Counted from the stretch's first letter, positions 1-6,138 are shown. The stretch is 6,183 nucleotides of DNA from Desulfonema limicola (GCA_020718925.1 DYRC01000074.1:1-6183), one strand, 5' to 3'. Numbers and translations are program-made. Notes: generated from the sequence alone by a model not told the origin.

Positions 1-662
1 TAAAAAATCCGGCTTTATTGAAGAAATGCCTGACAATATTTGTGCTGACGCTGATCGGATTTCTGGTGGGCGGATTTTTCAATATCAAAAGCGCGACTAT
101 CGGACTTTTAGGCGCGGGAGTTCTGCTGATGGTGTCAGGCATCAAAGACCCGAATCAGATATTTGCCGAAATTGACTGGGGAATGATTTTCTTTTTTATC
201 GGATTGTTCATTATCAACGGCGCGGCGGTCAAAGTGGGGCTGATCAAATGGGTGGCAATAAAGGTTTTAGCCATTACAAACGGCAATATGTTTGTTACCA
301 GCATGCTGGTGTTATGGTTTTCCGCATTCGGTTCAGCCTTTTTGGATAATCTTCCCTATATTGCCACCATGACGCCGCTGATTGCGGACATGGCAAAAGA
401 GCTTTGGCCCCATCTTTCCGGGACGCAATTGCTGCATCATCCCGAACTGATTCCGGTGTGGCTGTCTCTGATATTCGGGGCATGTCTGGGCGGCAACGGA
501 ACCATGATCGGCGCGACTGCCAATTTTGTCGCGTGCAGTCTGGCTGAAAAAATCGGCAGACCTATTTCATACAAACAATACATGATGTATGGAATGCCGC
601 TGATGATTGAATCGGTGATTGTCAGCACAATTTATATCTGGCTCAGATATTATGTGTTTTAA
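1..662 (+). CDS. Ion-transporter-superfamily permease (ArsB/NhaD/CitMHS type), C-terminal part
   Basis: This is the C-terminal 219 residues of a polytopic inner-membrane permease. The frame is open to the left edge (first full codon at position 3), so the start lies outside the window; the TTG at 18 is probably not the real start. Counting from position 3, hydrophobic segments lie near residues 9-27, 31-46, 60-76, 96-128, 150-178 and 197-216. Two re-entrant-loop-like motifs typical of the second half of this superfamily are clear: SAFGSAFLDNLPYIATMTP (about 107-125) and GACLGGNGTMIGATAN (about 159-174), the latter rich in small residues and Asn as in the ion-binding hairpin. Such proteins move anions (arsenite, citrate, other dicarboxylates) or exchange Na+/H+; the substrate cannot be told from this part. 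It converges on the gspE-like gene, with 5 bases between the stops. The family is secure, the substrate is not. Confidence 0.85.
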   Translation, partial: KNPALLKKCLTIFVLTLIGFLVGGFFNIKSATIGLLGAGVLLMVSGIKDPNQIFAEIDWGMIFFFIGLFIINGAAVKVGLIKWVAIKVLAITNGNMFVTSMLVLWFSAFGSAFLDNLPYIATMTPLIADMAKELWPHLSGTQLLHHPELIPVWLSLIFGACLGGNGTMIGATANFVACSLAEKIGRPISYKQYMMYGMPLMIESVIVSTIYIWLRYYVF

Positions 663-667
663 ATCGA

Positions 668-2185
668 TCATATTTCAAGCGTTACCCGCAGCACTTCCGA
701 TATGGTCGTTATTCCGTCTTTTACCTTGCGCCATCCGTCTTCGCGCAATGTCCGGTGTCCTTTTTTCATAGCGACTTTTTTGATTTTATCCGCGCCGGAA
801 CTGGCGATAATTTCTCTGCGAATATCATCATCTGTGGGCAGATACTCAAAAATGGCGGTTCTGCCTTTGAAGCCCGTTCCCCGGCACTGCTCGCATCCTT
901 CTCCGGCATAAAAGCGGATTTTTGCAGCTTCATCGGGTTTCAGATTCATCGCCCGCAGCAGTTTCGGGTCAGGTCTGACTTCTTTTTTACAATGCGGGCA
1001 GATCACCCGGACAAGACGCTGCGCCAGAACACCCAAGAGTGTTGAACTGAGCAGAAAATTTTCAACGCCCATGTCCAAAAGCCGGGTAACCGCGCCTGCG
1101 GCATCGTTGGTGTGAAGGGTGCTGAACAGCAGATGTCCGGTCAGGGCAGATTGAATGGCAATTTCAGCCGTTTCTTTATCCCGGATTTCACCGACCAGAA
1201 TAATATCCGGGTCTTGGCGCACAATGGAACGAAGCCCGTTGGCAAAGCTCAAGCCGATTTTGGGGCTGACCTGAATCTGATTCACGCCGTGCAGTTGGTA
1301 TTCTACCGGGTCTTCAAGCGTGATAATCTTGCTTTCCGGCGAATTGATTTTTGCCAAGGTGGTGTAAAGCGTTGAGGTTTTGCCGCTCCCGGTAGGTCCC
1401 GTAACCAGAATCATACCATAAGGCTGTGAAATCAGTTCAAGATATTCGGCAAGAATATCAGATGGAAAGCCGATTTGCGTCAGATCCGAAATCAGGGTCT
1501 CCCGATCTAAAATTCGCATGACCAAGCTTTCTCCGAACAGCGTCGGGACGGTGGACACCCGGAAATCAATTTCCCGATCCGAAATTTTAAGCTTGATTCG
1601 CCCATCCTGAGGCAGGCGGCGCTCTGCAATATCCAACTTGGACATAATTTTGACGCGGGAAATAATTGCTGCCTGAAGCCGCTTGGGCGGAGATTCCACA
1701 TCATGCAGCACCCCGTCAACCCGGTATCTGACCTTAAATTCCGTCTCAAACGGCTCAAAGTGAATATCGCTGGCTTTAATCTCTACGGCATTTAAAATCA
1801 GCCGGTTGACCAGCCGGATAATCGGGGCTTCGGAAGCCATATCGCGCAGATGATCAACATCCGCCTCGCCTTCGGCTGAGATTTCATAAATCCCTTTTCT
1901 GGCTTCCTCGATAATCGTTTCTATGGATTGGCTGCCTGCCCCGTAAAGCCGCTCAATGGTTTCAAAGATGTCTTCGGATTTTCCCTCAAAGACATTCACC
2001 GTGAAATTATAAGCAAACTTCAGCGATTCGACCGTATACGGATCATCAGGCTGCGCCATAGCAATCGCAAGCGTGTTGTCATGCAGCGACAACGGCACAA
2101 ACTTTGCCTGCTTCATAAATTTTACCGAAAGATTGTCCAGCATTACCGGCTCTTTCGGATAATCCTGATACGAAAGGAGATTCAT
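668..2185 (-). CDS. gspE: GspE-like type II secretion / type IV pilus assembly ATPase
   Basis: This 505-residue cytoplasmic hexameric ATPase would power pseudopilus or pilus assembly at the inner membrane. In order it shows an N-terminal N1-type domain (about 1-85, including IAMAQPDDPYTVESLKF), a linker, an N2 domain (about 115-240, with SDIHFEP and RLPQDGRI), then the RecA-like domain. That domain has Walker A GPTGSGKTS (263-271), Asp box IITLEDPVE (287-295), Walker B DIILVGEIRD (327-336) and His box LLFSTLHTND (352-361). A zinc-binding four-cysteine element has Cys396/Cys399 and Cys431/Cys434. The length is close to GspE (about 500) and shorter than many PilB proteins (about 560), and the DFRVSTVPTLFGES stretch looks GspE-like, so GspE is preferred; an MSHA or pilus ATPase is possible. 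The ATG at 2185 keeps the whole N1 domain and overlaps the upstream stop as ATGA. No good Shine-Dalgarno precedes it, which suggests translational coupling. No gspD, gspF or pilin genes are adjacent. Confidence 0.93.
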   Translation of the reverse strand: MNLLSYQDYPKEPVMLDNLSVKFMKQAKFVPLSLHDNTLAIAMAQPDDPYTVESLKFAYNFTVNVFEGKSEDIFETIERLYGAGSQSIETIIEEARKGIYEISAEGEADVDHLRDMASEAPIIRLVNRLILNAVEIKASDIHFEPFETEFKVRYRVDGVLHDVESPPKRLQAAIISRVKIMSKLDIAERRLPQDGRIKLKISDREIDFRVSTVPTLFGESLVMRILDRETLISDLTQIGFPSDILAEYLELISQPYGMILVTGPTGSGKTSTLYTTLAKINSPESKIITLEDPVEYQLHGVNQIQVSPKIGLSFANGLRSIVRQDPDIILVGEIRDKETAEIAIQSALTGHLLFSTLHTNDAAGAVTRLLDMGVENFLLSSTLLGVLAQRLVRVICPHCKKEVRPDPKLLRAMNLKPDEAAKIRFYAGEGCEQCRGTGFKGRTAIFEYLPTDDDIRREIIASSGADKIKKVAMKKGHRTLREDGWRKVKDGITTISEVLRVTLEI

Positions 2186-2580
2186 ATTTTTACACGCTCA
2201 ATCCTGTTCATAATAATCTGATAATAGTCCGGGTTGATTTCAAATGCAAGATATTGCCGATGATTCAGCAGACAGGCTGCAATGGTTGTCCCAGAACCTG
2301 CAAACGGGTCAAACACAACGCCGTTTTCAGGACAACTTGCTTTTATCATTCGCTCAATAATTTCAATTTGTTTTATCTTCGGTATGACAAGAGAGAGCCA
2401 TTGTTCTGTCCATCGTAAAAATTCAGCATACTCTTTTTTATCAGAATCATTGCCGTAATCTTTCCCCAAACCATAAGGCTGATCCGCAATTACCAAATCA
2501 ATACAGTTATCAGGAATCATTTTGATTCCTTCAAGAGCATCCATGTTGAATATTTTGTCAAGCCAATCCCTCATGTCCAT
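2182..2580 (-). CDS. Internally deleted DNA methyltransferase remnant (beta-class N4-C/N6-A type), probably inactive
   Basis: This 132-residue open frame joins the two ends of a SAM-dependent DNA amino-methyltransferase whose middle is missing. The N-terminal part carries motif IV as IADQPYGLGKDYGND (31-45). The frame then runs from LSLVIPKIK (62-70) directly into QIEIIERMIKASCPENG (71-87), which normally follows the target-recognition region. It ends with the SAM-binding motif I VFDPFAGSGTT (89-99) and the acidic residue of motif II in LAFEINPDYY (Glu114). The order IV then I is that of beta-class enzymes, usually about 250 residues or longer; motifs V-VIII and the recognition domain are absent. 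Motif IV reads DQPY rather than DPPY (CAG for a CCN codon, one base change). Base composition is A+T-rich: 39 G+C in the 120 bases 2341-2460, against 33 in the 60 bases 2041-2100 of gspE. No restriction endonuclease is adjacent. The ATG at 2580 is the first in frame; a second lies at 2574. The stop overlaps the gspE start. It is most likely a decayed, horizontally acquired gene. Confidence 0.75.
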   Translation of the reverse strand: MDMRDWLDKIFNMDALEGIKMIPDNCIDLVIADQPYGLGKDYGNDSDKKEYAEFLRWTEQWLSLVIPKIKQIEIIERMIKASCPENGVVFDPFAGSGTTIAACLLNHRQYLAFEINPDYYQIIMNRIERVKI

Positions 2581-2679
2581 TATTCCAGCACTATGCTTTT
2601 TTTTCTTTAATAAACCTGTGAAATCCTCTGTGGAAAGCCCTTTGAGAATTTCCTGAGCGGAAAACTTGTTATTATAACC
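2581..2679 (-). pseudogene. Possible 5' remnant of the methyltransferase gene
   Basis: The methyltransferase frame stays open upstream of its ATG at 2580 for 33 codons, back to an in-frame TAG at 2682-2680, overlapping the last codons of livF. The translation contains KFSAQEILKGLSTEDFTGLL followed by a lysine run, and reads like real protein (a short amphipathic helix) rather than random sequence. No ATG, GTG or TTG start lies in this extension. The simplest reading is that the original enzyme had a longer N-terminus whose start was lost when the fragment came to lie behind livF. It may instead be plain non-coding spacer. The A-run on the sense strand near 2598-2606 would be prone to slippage. 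Confidence 0.35.
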
Positions 2680-3406
2680 CTAAAAACGCTTTTCTGACAC
2701 TCTCACTGCCAATCAGTTCTTTGCCGCTTCCTTCCTGAACAACTTTTCCGGTTTGCAGCACATAGCCCCGATCACAGATTGCCAAAGCCTCCCGCACATT
2801 CTGCTCCACCAGCAAAATGGTAAGCCCTTCATGTTTAAGCCTGACAACCGTATCCAGCAGTTCATCTACCAATATCGGCGCAAGCCCCAAAGACAACTCG
2901 TCCAACATCAGGATTTTGGGATTGCTCATCAGTCCGCGCCCTACTGCCACCATCTGCTGCTCGCCGCCGGATAAGGTGGACGCCGCCTGTTTGCGCCGTT
3001 CTTTCAAACGCGGAAAAAGCCCGAAGACAAAATCAAGATTTTCCGCGATTCGCTTCTCATCTTTCAGAAGAAACGCGCCCAGCCGAAGGTTTTCCTCTAC
3101 GGAAAGCGGTCTGAACAGCATTTTTTCTTCAGGGACATACACCAGCCCCATTGCCACAATAGCTTCGGTGTTCAGATGATGAATCGGCTTTCCGTTGAAC
3201 AGAATTTTTCCGTCAAAAGCGTGCTGAGTTCCCATAATCGCCCGCAAAATCGTGGACTTGCCCGATCCGTTCGTGCCGACAACACAGACGAGTTCTCCCT
3301 CTAAGACTTTCAGGCTGAGTCCGTTGATCACCGGCAGTCCGCCGTAGCGGACACGGATATTTTCAAGCTCCAGAATCGGGGCGGGTTGCGGCATATTCTC
3401 TGGCAT
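2672..3406 (-). CDS. livF: Branched-chain amino acid-type ABC transporter ATP-binding protein LivF
   Basis: This is the second cytoplasmic ATPase (244 residues, usual length about 235-245) of a HAAT-family ABC importer. It shows Walker A GTNGSGKST (44-52, a variant of the usual GANGAGKTT), the LivF-type VPEEKMLF segment at the Q-loop position (91-98), a canonical signature LSGGEQQ (145-151), Walker B ILMLDE (165-170) and LLVEQN (198-203). Gln202 stands in place of the H-loop His, as is common in LivF proteins. Its intact signature contrasts with the degenerate one in LivG. The ATG at 3406 is supported by GGGAG at 3417-3413, six bases upstream. The first 14 codons overlap the 3' end of livG by 44 nt; Met5 is a possible later start but has weaker support. 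It is the last gene of the liv block. Confidence 0.95.
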   Translation of the reverse strand: MPENMPQPAPILELENIRVRYGGLPVINGLSLKVLEGELVCVVGTNGSGKSTILRAIMGTQHAFDGKILFNGKPIHHLNTEAIVAMGLVYVPEEKMLFRPLSVEENLRLGAFLLKDEKRIAENLDFVFGLFPRLKERRKQAASTLSGGEQQMVAVGRGLMSNPKILMLDELSLGLAPILVDELLDTVVRLKHEGLTILLVEQNVREALAICDRGYVLQTGKVVQEGSGKELIGSESVRKAFLGL

Positions 3407-4121
3407 AGCGTTCTCCCAGATATGCCCGGATCACATCCGGGTGTCTGACAACCGAAGACGGATCGCCTTCGGCAATTTTTTTTCCGTAATCCAGCACAAT
3501 CACACGCTGGCTGAGTTTCATCACCATTTCCATCACATGCTCGATCAGAACCACCGTAATTCCCATTTTTTCATGGATATATCTGATCACCGTCATAATA
3601 TTTTCAATTTCGCTCGGATTTAAGCCCGCCGCAACTTCATCTAACAGCAGCAGTTTCGGAGATGTCCCCAGAGCAGTTGCCATTGTAACCCGTTTCTGAA
3701 CCGCAACCGGCAGTTCATTCATCATGCTTTTGGCAATATCGGTCAATTCCAGTTCTTTCAACACGGCTTCTGCCATTGATTTTGCCTTAGCTGTTGAAGA
3801 CGTCCGCATAAAACATCCGACCATGATATTTTCAAGCACATTGAGATCGCCTGATGCCACATAAATCTGAAAAGTTCTTGCCAAGCCCAGCCGCGCCACT
3901 TCGTAGCTGTTCAGTTTTGTAATATCTTTGCCATCAAAAAGGATTCTGCCGGAGTCAATCTGATGCGCTCCTGAAATGCAGTTGAACAAGGTGGTTTTGC
4001 CTGCGCCATTGGGTCCGATCAATCCCAGAAGCTCGCCGTTTTTTACTTCAAAAGAAATACTGTCATTGGCAACCAGTCCGCCAAAACGCTTGGTAATCTT
4101 GTCTGCTTCGAGCAATACCAT
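3363..4121 (-). CDS. livG: Branched-chain amino acid-type ABC transporter ATP-binding protein LivG, degenerate signature motif
   Basis: This is the first cytoplasmic ATPase (252 residues) of the LivHMGF importer. Walker A GPNGAGKTT (36-44), the Q-loop ARTFQ (Gln85), Walker B KLLLLDE (156-162), D-loop-side AAGLNPSE (164-171) and the H-loop IEHVMEM (His195) are intact and typical of LivG. The ABC signature, normally LSxGQ or LPYGxQ, reads LPVAVQ (137-142) with no glycine, and the residue after the Walker B Glu is Val163 instead of the usual Pro. From memory, a subgroup of LivG-like proteins carries DEVxAGLNP together with a weak signature, so this is probably a subfamily trait and not damage; nothing else in the frame suggests decay. 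The start at 4121 follows a strong AAGGAGG (4136-4130) eight bases away, and the stop/start TGATG overlaps livM by one base. Its C-terminal tail after VIRAYLG overlaps livF. Confidence 0.94.
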   Translation of the reverse strand: MVLLEADKITKRFGGLVANDSISFEVKNGELLGLIGPNGAGKTTLFNCISGAHQIDSGRILFDGKDITKLNSYEVARLGLARTFQIYVASGDLNVLENIMVGCFMRTSSTAKAKSMAEAVLKELELTDIAKSMMNELPVAVQKRVTMATALGTSPKLLLLDEVAAGLNPSEIENIMTVIRYIHEKMGITVVLIEHVMEMVMKLSQRVIVLDYGKKIAEGDPSSVVRHPDVIRAYLGERYAREYAATRPDSGA

Positions 4122-5128
4122 CAGTTGCGCCTCCTTCGCCGCCGCTTTTCCACAATGCCCCAGATTCCCTTTGGCTCAATGGCTGAAATCAGCATGATGA
4201 TTCCTCCGTAGAAAATCAGATCAATGCCGACCATCCCCGATGCGGCGCCGAGCAGCGCTTTCAGATAGCTTTTGAGCGGCACCAGCACCGCAGCACCGAT
4301 AATCGGTCCCCACAAAGAGCCGGAGCCTCCGAGCATTGCCATCAAGGCAATCAGAATCGAAAGATCAAGGCTCATGGTGTCTTCCGGTTCAATGTTTTTG
4401 ATATAGCAGGCATGAAACGCGCCGGTTGCGCTGATCATGGCGGTTGCAATGGCGTAAGTTTTCATTTTTGCCCATTGCACATTGATGCCCAAAGAACGCG
4501 CCACATCTTCATTATCCCGGATCGAGCGCAGTTGAAAGCCCAGCCGCGATTTGCGGAATGCGTTTAAAATCAGAAGCCCGATAATGAAAAAAAGCAGAAT
4601 AACAAAGTAATAATAAATATCTTCTTTGAAAATCAGCCGCATAAAATCAGGCGGAGAATACTTCATGCTCAGAATTTCTATGCCCCGTGCCGCGCCCACA
4701 AACTCCCAGACTTCAAAAATATCTTTCAACACCAGAGACGCCGCAATAGAAGCAATAGCAAAATAATGTCCTTTCAGGCGAAATAGCGGATAGCCGATAA
4801 TAAAAGACCAGATCACAGACATCAGGATTCCGACAGGCATGGAAATCCAAAACGGCGTATCCCATCTCACCAACATAATCGCGGTGGTGTATGCGCCGAT
4901 CCCAAGATACTGTGCCTGCCCCAAATCCACCTGTCCGCCGAACCCGCCGATGGTGTTCCATCCCATCGCATACAGCGAAAACATGAGAAACTGAATCATG
5001 GTGGACATGGCAAAAGAAGAGTGCGGAAACAGAGGAAATCCGAATAAAAATATCAGCACTGCTCCGGCGACAATCAGATCAATACGCGGGAAATCCGAGA
5101 AATCAAAGGCATTTTTCAGGTCTTCCAT
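4121..5128 (-). CDS. livM: Branched-chain amino acid-type ABC transporter permease LivM
   Basis: This is the second membrane permease of the importer, 335 residues from the ATG at 5128. Hydrophobic segments run from about residue 16 onward through the protein. Family landmarks are the GGFGGQVDLGQAQYLGIGAY stretch (61-80), the cytoplasmic coupling loop RKSRLGFQLRSIRDNEDVAR (192-211) that contacts the ATPase, and LGGSGSLWG (266-274) before the last transmembrane segments. The same frame is open for another 107 codons upstream, but there it runs antiphase through livH and lacks LivM character. The chosen start has GGGGG at 5141-5137 eight bases upstream and overlaps the livH stop by 13 nt. The protein ends in six consecutive arginines (329-334) and Asn; the codons for these arginines include the livG Shine-Dalgarno. 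Confidence 0.94.
   Translation of the reverse strand: MEDLKNAFDFSDFPRIDLIVAGAVLIFLFGFPLFPHSSFAMSTMIQFLMFSLYAMGWNTIGGFGGQVDLGQAQYLGIGAYTTAIMLVRWDTPFWISMPVGILMSVIWSFIIGYPLFRLKGHYFAIASIAASLVLKDIFEVWEFVGAARGIEILSMKYSPPDFMRLIFKEDIYYYFVILLFFIIGLLILNAFRKSRLGFQLRSIRDNEDVARSLGINVQWAKMKTYAIATAMISATGAFHACYIKNIEPEDTMSLDLSILIALMAMLGGSGSLWGPIIGAAVLVPLKSYLKALLGAASGMVGIDLIFYGGIIMLISAIEPKGIWGIVEKRRRRRRN
4130..4136 (-). promoter_or_regulatory. Shine-Dalgarno of livG, inside livM
   Basis: The sense strand reads AAGGAGG, a near-perfect anti-16S match, eight bases before the livG ATG at 4121. It lies within the last codons of livM, where AGG AGG supplies two of the six C-terminal arginines. It fixes the livG start and, with the TGATG stop/start overlap, suggests coupled translation. 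Confidence 0.85.
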
Positions 5129-6030
5129 CCGAACAACCCCCTGGGACGAATCAGCATAATCATAAAATACGCCAGATATACGCCGGTATATTTGAAAGAG
5201 GACATGGGAACTTTTGCCATCCAGCGCTGACCTGAAAGATAGGTGAGATAATCCCAGAATCCGGGAATTTCCGTAATAAATCCCACAAGTATGCCTGCCA
5301 CAAACGCGCCGGGAATGCTTCCGAAACCGCCCAATGCCACGATGGTGAAAGCAATCATAGTAAATAGCAGCCCGACATAAGGCGTGAATGACCAGAAATT
5401 GGCAAGCAATGCACCGGCAATCGTAACCGTTGCGCCGCCGATACCCCATGCAAACGTATTCATGCGTTCTGTGGAAATGCCCATGTATCTTGCGCCCTGA
5501 GCATTCAGAGCCGTTGCCAGCAACGCTTTGCCGATCCGTGTCCGGTTAATGAGCAGCCAGATCAGCACAAATGCAATCACGGACAAAGCCGCTGCCGCCA
5601 GCTTGGTTACCGGAACTCTGACGCCCATGAACAATTCAATACTCCGGTTGACCAGAATCCCTTTATGAATCGTCCGATCTTCAGAACCGAAAAACAGCAA
5701 AGCCAGATTCCGCAATACCAGCATCAGTCCGAAAGTGCCGAGCAGTTGCGCCACCATCGGACCGCGCAGAAGATATTTGACAAATCCGGTGTAGCAGACA
5801 ATTCCGAGCAGATAGCCCACCACCCCGGCAACGGGAAGCGTCAGCAAAGGATCCATGCCGGTTGCCTGAGATGTCAGCAAGGCAGTGTACATGCCGATCA
5901 TCAGAAATTCCCCGTGAGCAAAATTGACAATATCCATCACTCCGAAAACAATCGTCAGTCCCAGAGCCACCAGCGCAAACACCATTCCGATCAGAAGACC
6001 CGCACTGATCGATCCGGCAAGGATTTCCAT
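5116..6030 (-). CDS. livH: Branched-chain amino acid-type ABC transporter permease LivH
   Basis: This is the first membrane permease of the LivHMGF importer (304 residues; family about 285-310). It forms the inner-membrane translocation path with LivM. Landmarks are the N-terminal hydrophobic segment GLLIGMVFALVALGLTIVFG (11-30), the signature MDIVNFAHGEF (32-42), the cytoplasmic coupling loop RTRIGKALLATALNAQGARY (163-182) followed by MGIS, the motif VALGGFGSIPGAFVAGILVG (231-250), and the C-terminal IMLIRPRGLFG (291-301). A polar insert at about 256-280 separates the last two membrane segments. The ATG at 6030 is fixed by AGGGAGGAA at 6043-6035. It is the first gene of the visible operon. 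A periplasmic binding protein gene would be expected upstream, beyond the right edge, or elsewhere. The substrate could be branched-chain amino acids or another HAAT substrate such as urea, amides or aromatic acids. Confidence 0.95.
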   Translation of the reverse strand: MEILAGSISAGLLIGMVFALVALGLTIVFGVMDIVNFAHGEFLMIGMYTALLTSQATGMDPLLTLPVAGVVGYLLGIVCYTGFVKYLLRGPMVAQLLGTFGLMLVLRNLALLFFGSEDRTIHKGILVNRSIELFMGVRVPVTKLAAAALSVIAFVLIWLLINRTRIGKALLATALNAQGARYMGISTERMNTFAWGIGGATVTIAGALLANFWSFTPYVGLLFTMIAFTIVALGGFGSIPGAFVAGILVGFITEIPGFWDYLTYLSGQRWMAKVPMSSFKYTGVYLAYFMIMLIRPRGLFGWKT

Positions 6031-6034
6031 GAGA

Positions 6035-6043
6035 TTCCTCCCT
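6035..6043 (-). promoter_or_regulatory. Shine-Dalgarno of livH
   Basis: The sense strand reads AGGGAGGAA with its GGGAGG core ending six bases before the livH ATG. It is strong and decides the start. It sits about 10 bases from the nearest GTGTTA repeat unit upstream. Confidence 0.8.
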
Positions 6044-6052
6044 GAAAAGATT

Positions 6053-6080
6053 GTGTTATGTGTTATGTGTTAAGTGTTAT
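6053..6080 (+). repeat. Four tandem 7-bp repeats, GTGTTA(T/A)
   Basis: Four adjacent heptamers lie at 6053-6059, 6060-6066, 6067-6073 and 6074-6080: GTGTTAT, GTGTTAT, GTGTTAA, GTGTTAT. They are in the livH leader or promoter region, starting 22 bases upstream of the livH start codon. The same hexamer core occurs in opposite orientation in the array at 6106-6183, and there the 7-base phase is seen once (TTAACAC TTAACAC, 6125-6138). Short perfect repeats like these can change copy number by slippage. Confidence 0.9.
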
Positions 6081-6138
6081 GAAAAAAAGCTTTCATTATG
6101 ATCTGCCACCTAACACTTTTCCACTTAACACTTAACAC
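6067..6138. repeat. 13-bp perfect inverted repeat upstream of livH
   Basis: GTGTTAAGTGTTA at 6067-6079 is the exact reverse complement of TAACACTTAACAC at 6126-6138, leaving 46 bases between the arms. In a livH transcript starting upstream, the arms could pair as an A/U-rich hairpin about 36 bases before the start codon. It arises from the two oppositely oriented arrays. It is not followed by a T-run in the direction of livH, so it does not look like an intrinsic terminator. Confidence 0.6.

Noticed and set aside
702..1375. Several + strand open frames opposite the gspE-like gene
   Set aside because: They are mirror frames of conserved ATPase coding sequence with no domain of their own and no ribosome binding sites worth noting.
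2684..2696. AAAAGCGTTTTT at the livF 3' end as an intrinsic terminator
   Set aside because: The stem is only A/T pairs around a three-base loop, lies inside the livF coding sequence and is far too weak.
2795..2810. Missing H-loop histidine in LivF (Gln202 in LLVEQN)
   Set aside because: EQN at this place is usual in LivF proteins as far as I know, so it is not a defect.
2817..3179. A 120-codon + strand open frame opposite livF
   Set aside because: Ser- and Arg-rich, no recognisable motif, fully antisense to a gene with all ABC motifs.
5129..5449. A 107-codon open extension of the livM frame upstream of the ATG at 5128
   Set aside because: It lies wholly within livH in another frame, is rich in Arg, His and Cys with no LivM homology, and the ATG at 5128 has a ribosome binding site and starts at the right place for the family.
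5665..6045. A 126-codon open frame on the + strand opposite livH
   Set aside because: It is rich in Gln, His and Ser, as expected for the antisense of a hydrophobic membrane-protein gene; it has no recognisable domain and lies fully opposite a well-supported gene.
6095..6123. A CATAAT -10-like element on the minus strand (6100-6095) as a livH promoter
   Set aside because: The hexamer is one base off consensus, but nothing like TTGACA lies about 17 bases upstream; the A+T-rich repeat region makes chance matches likely.
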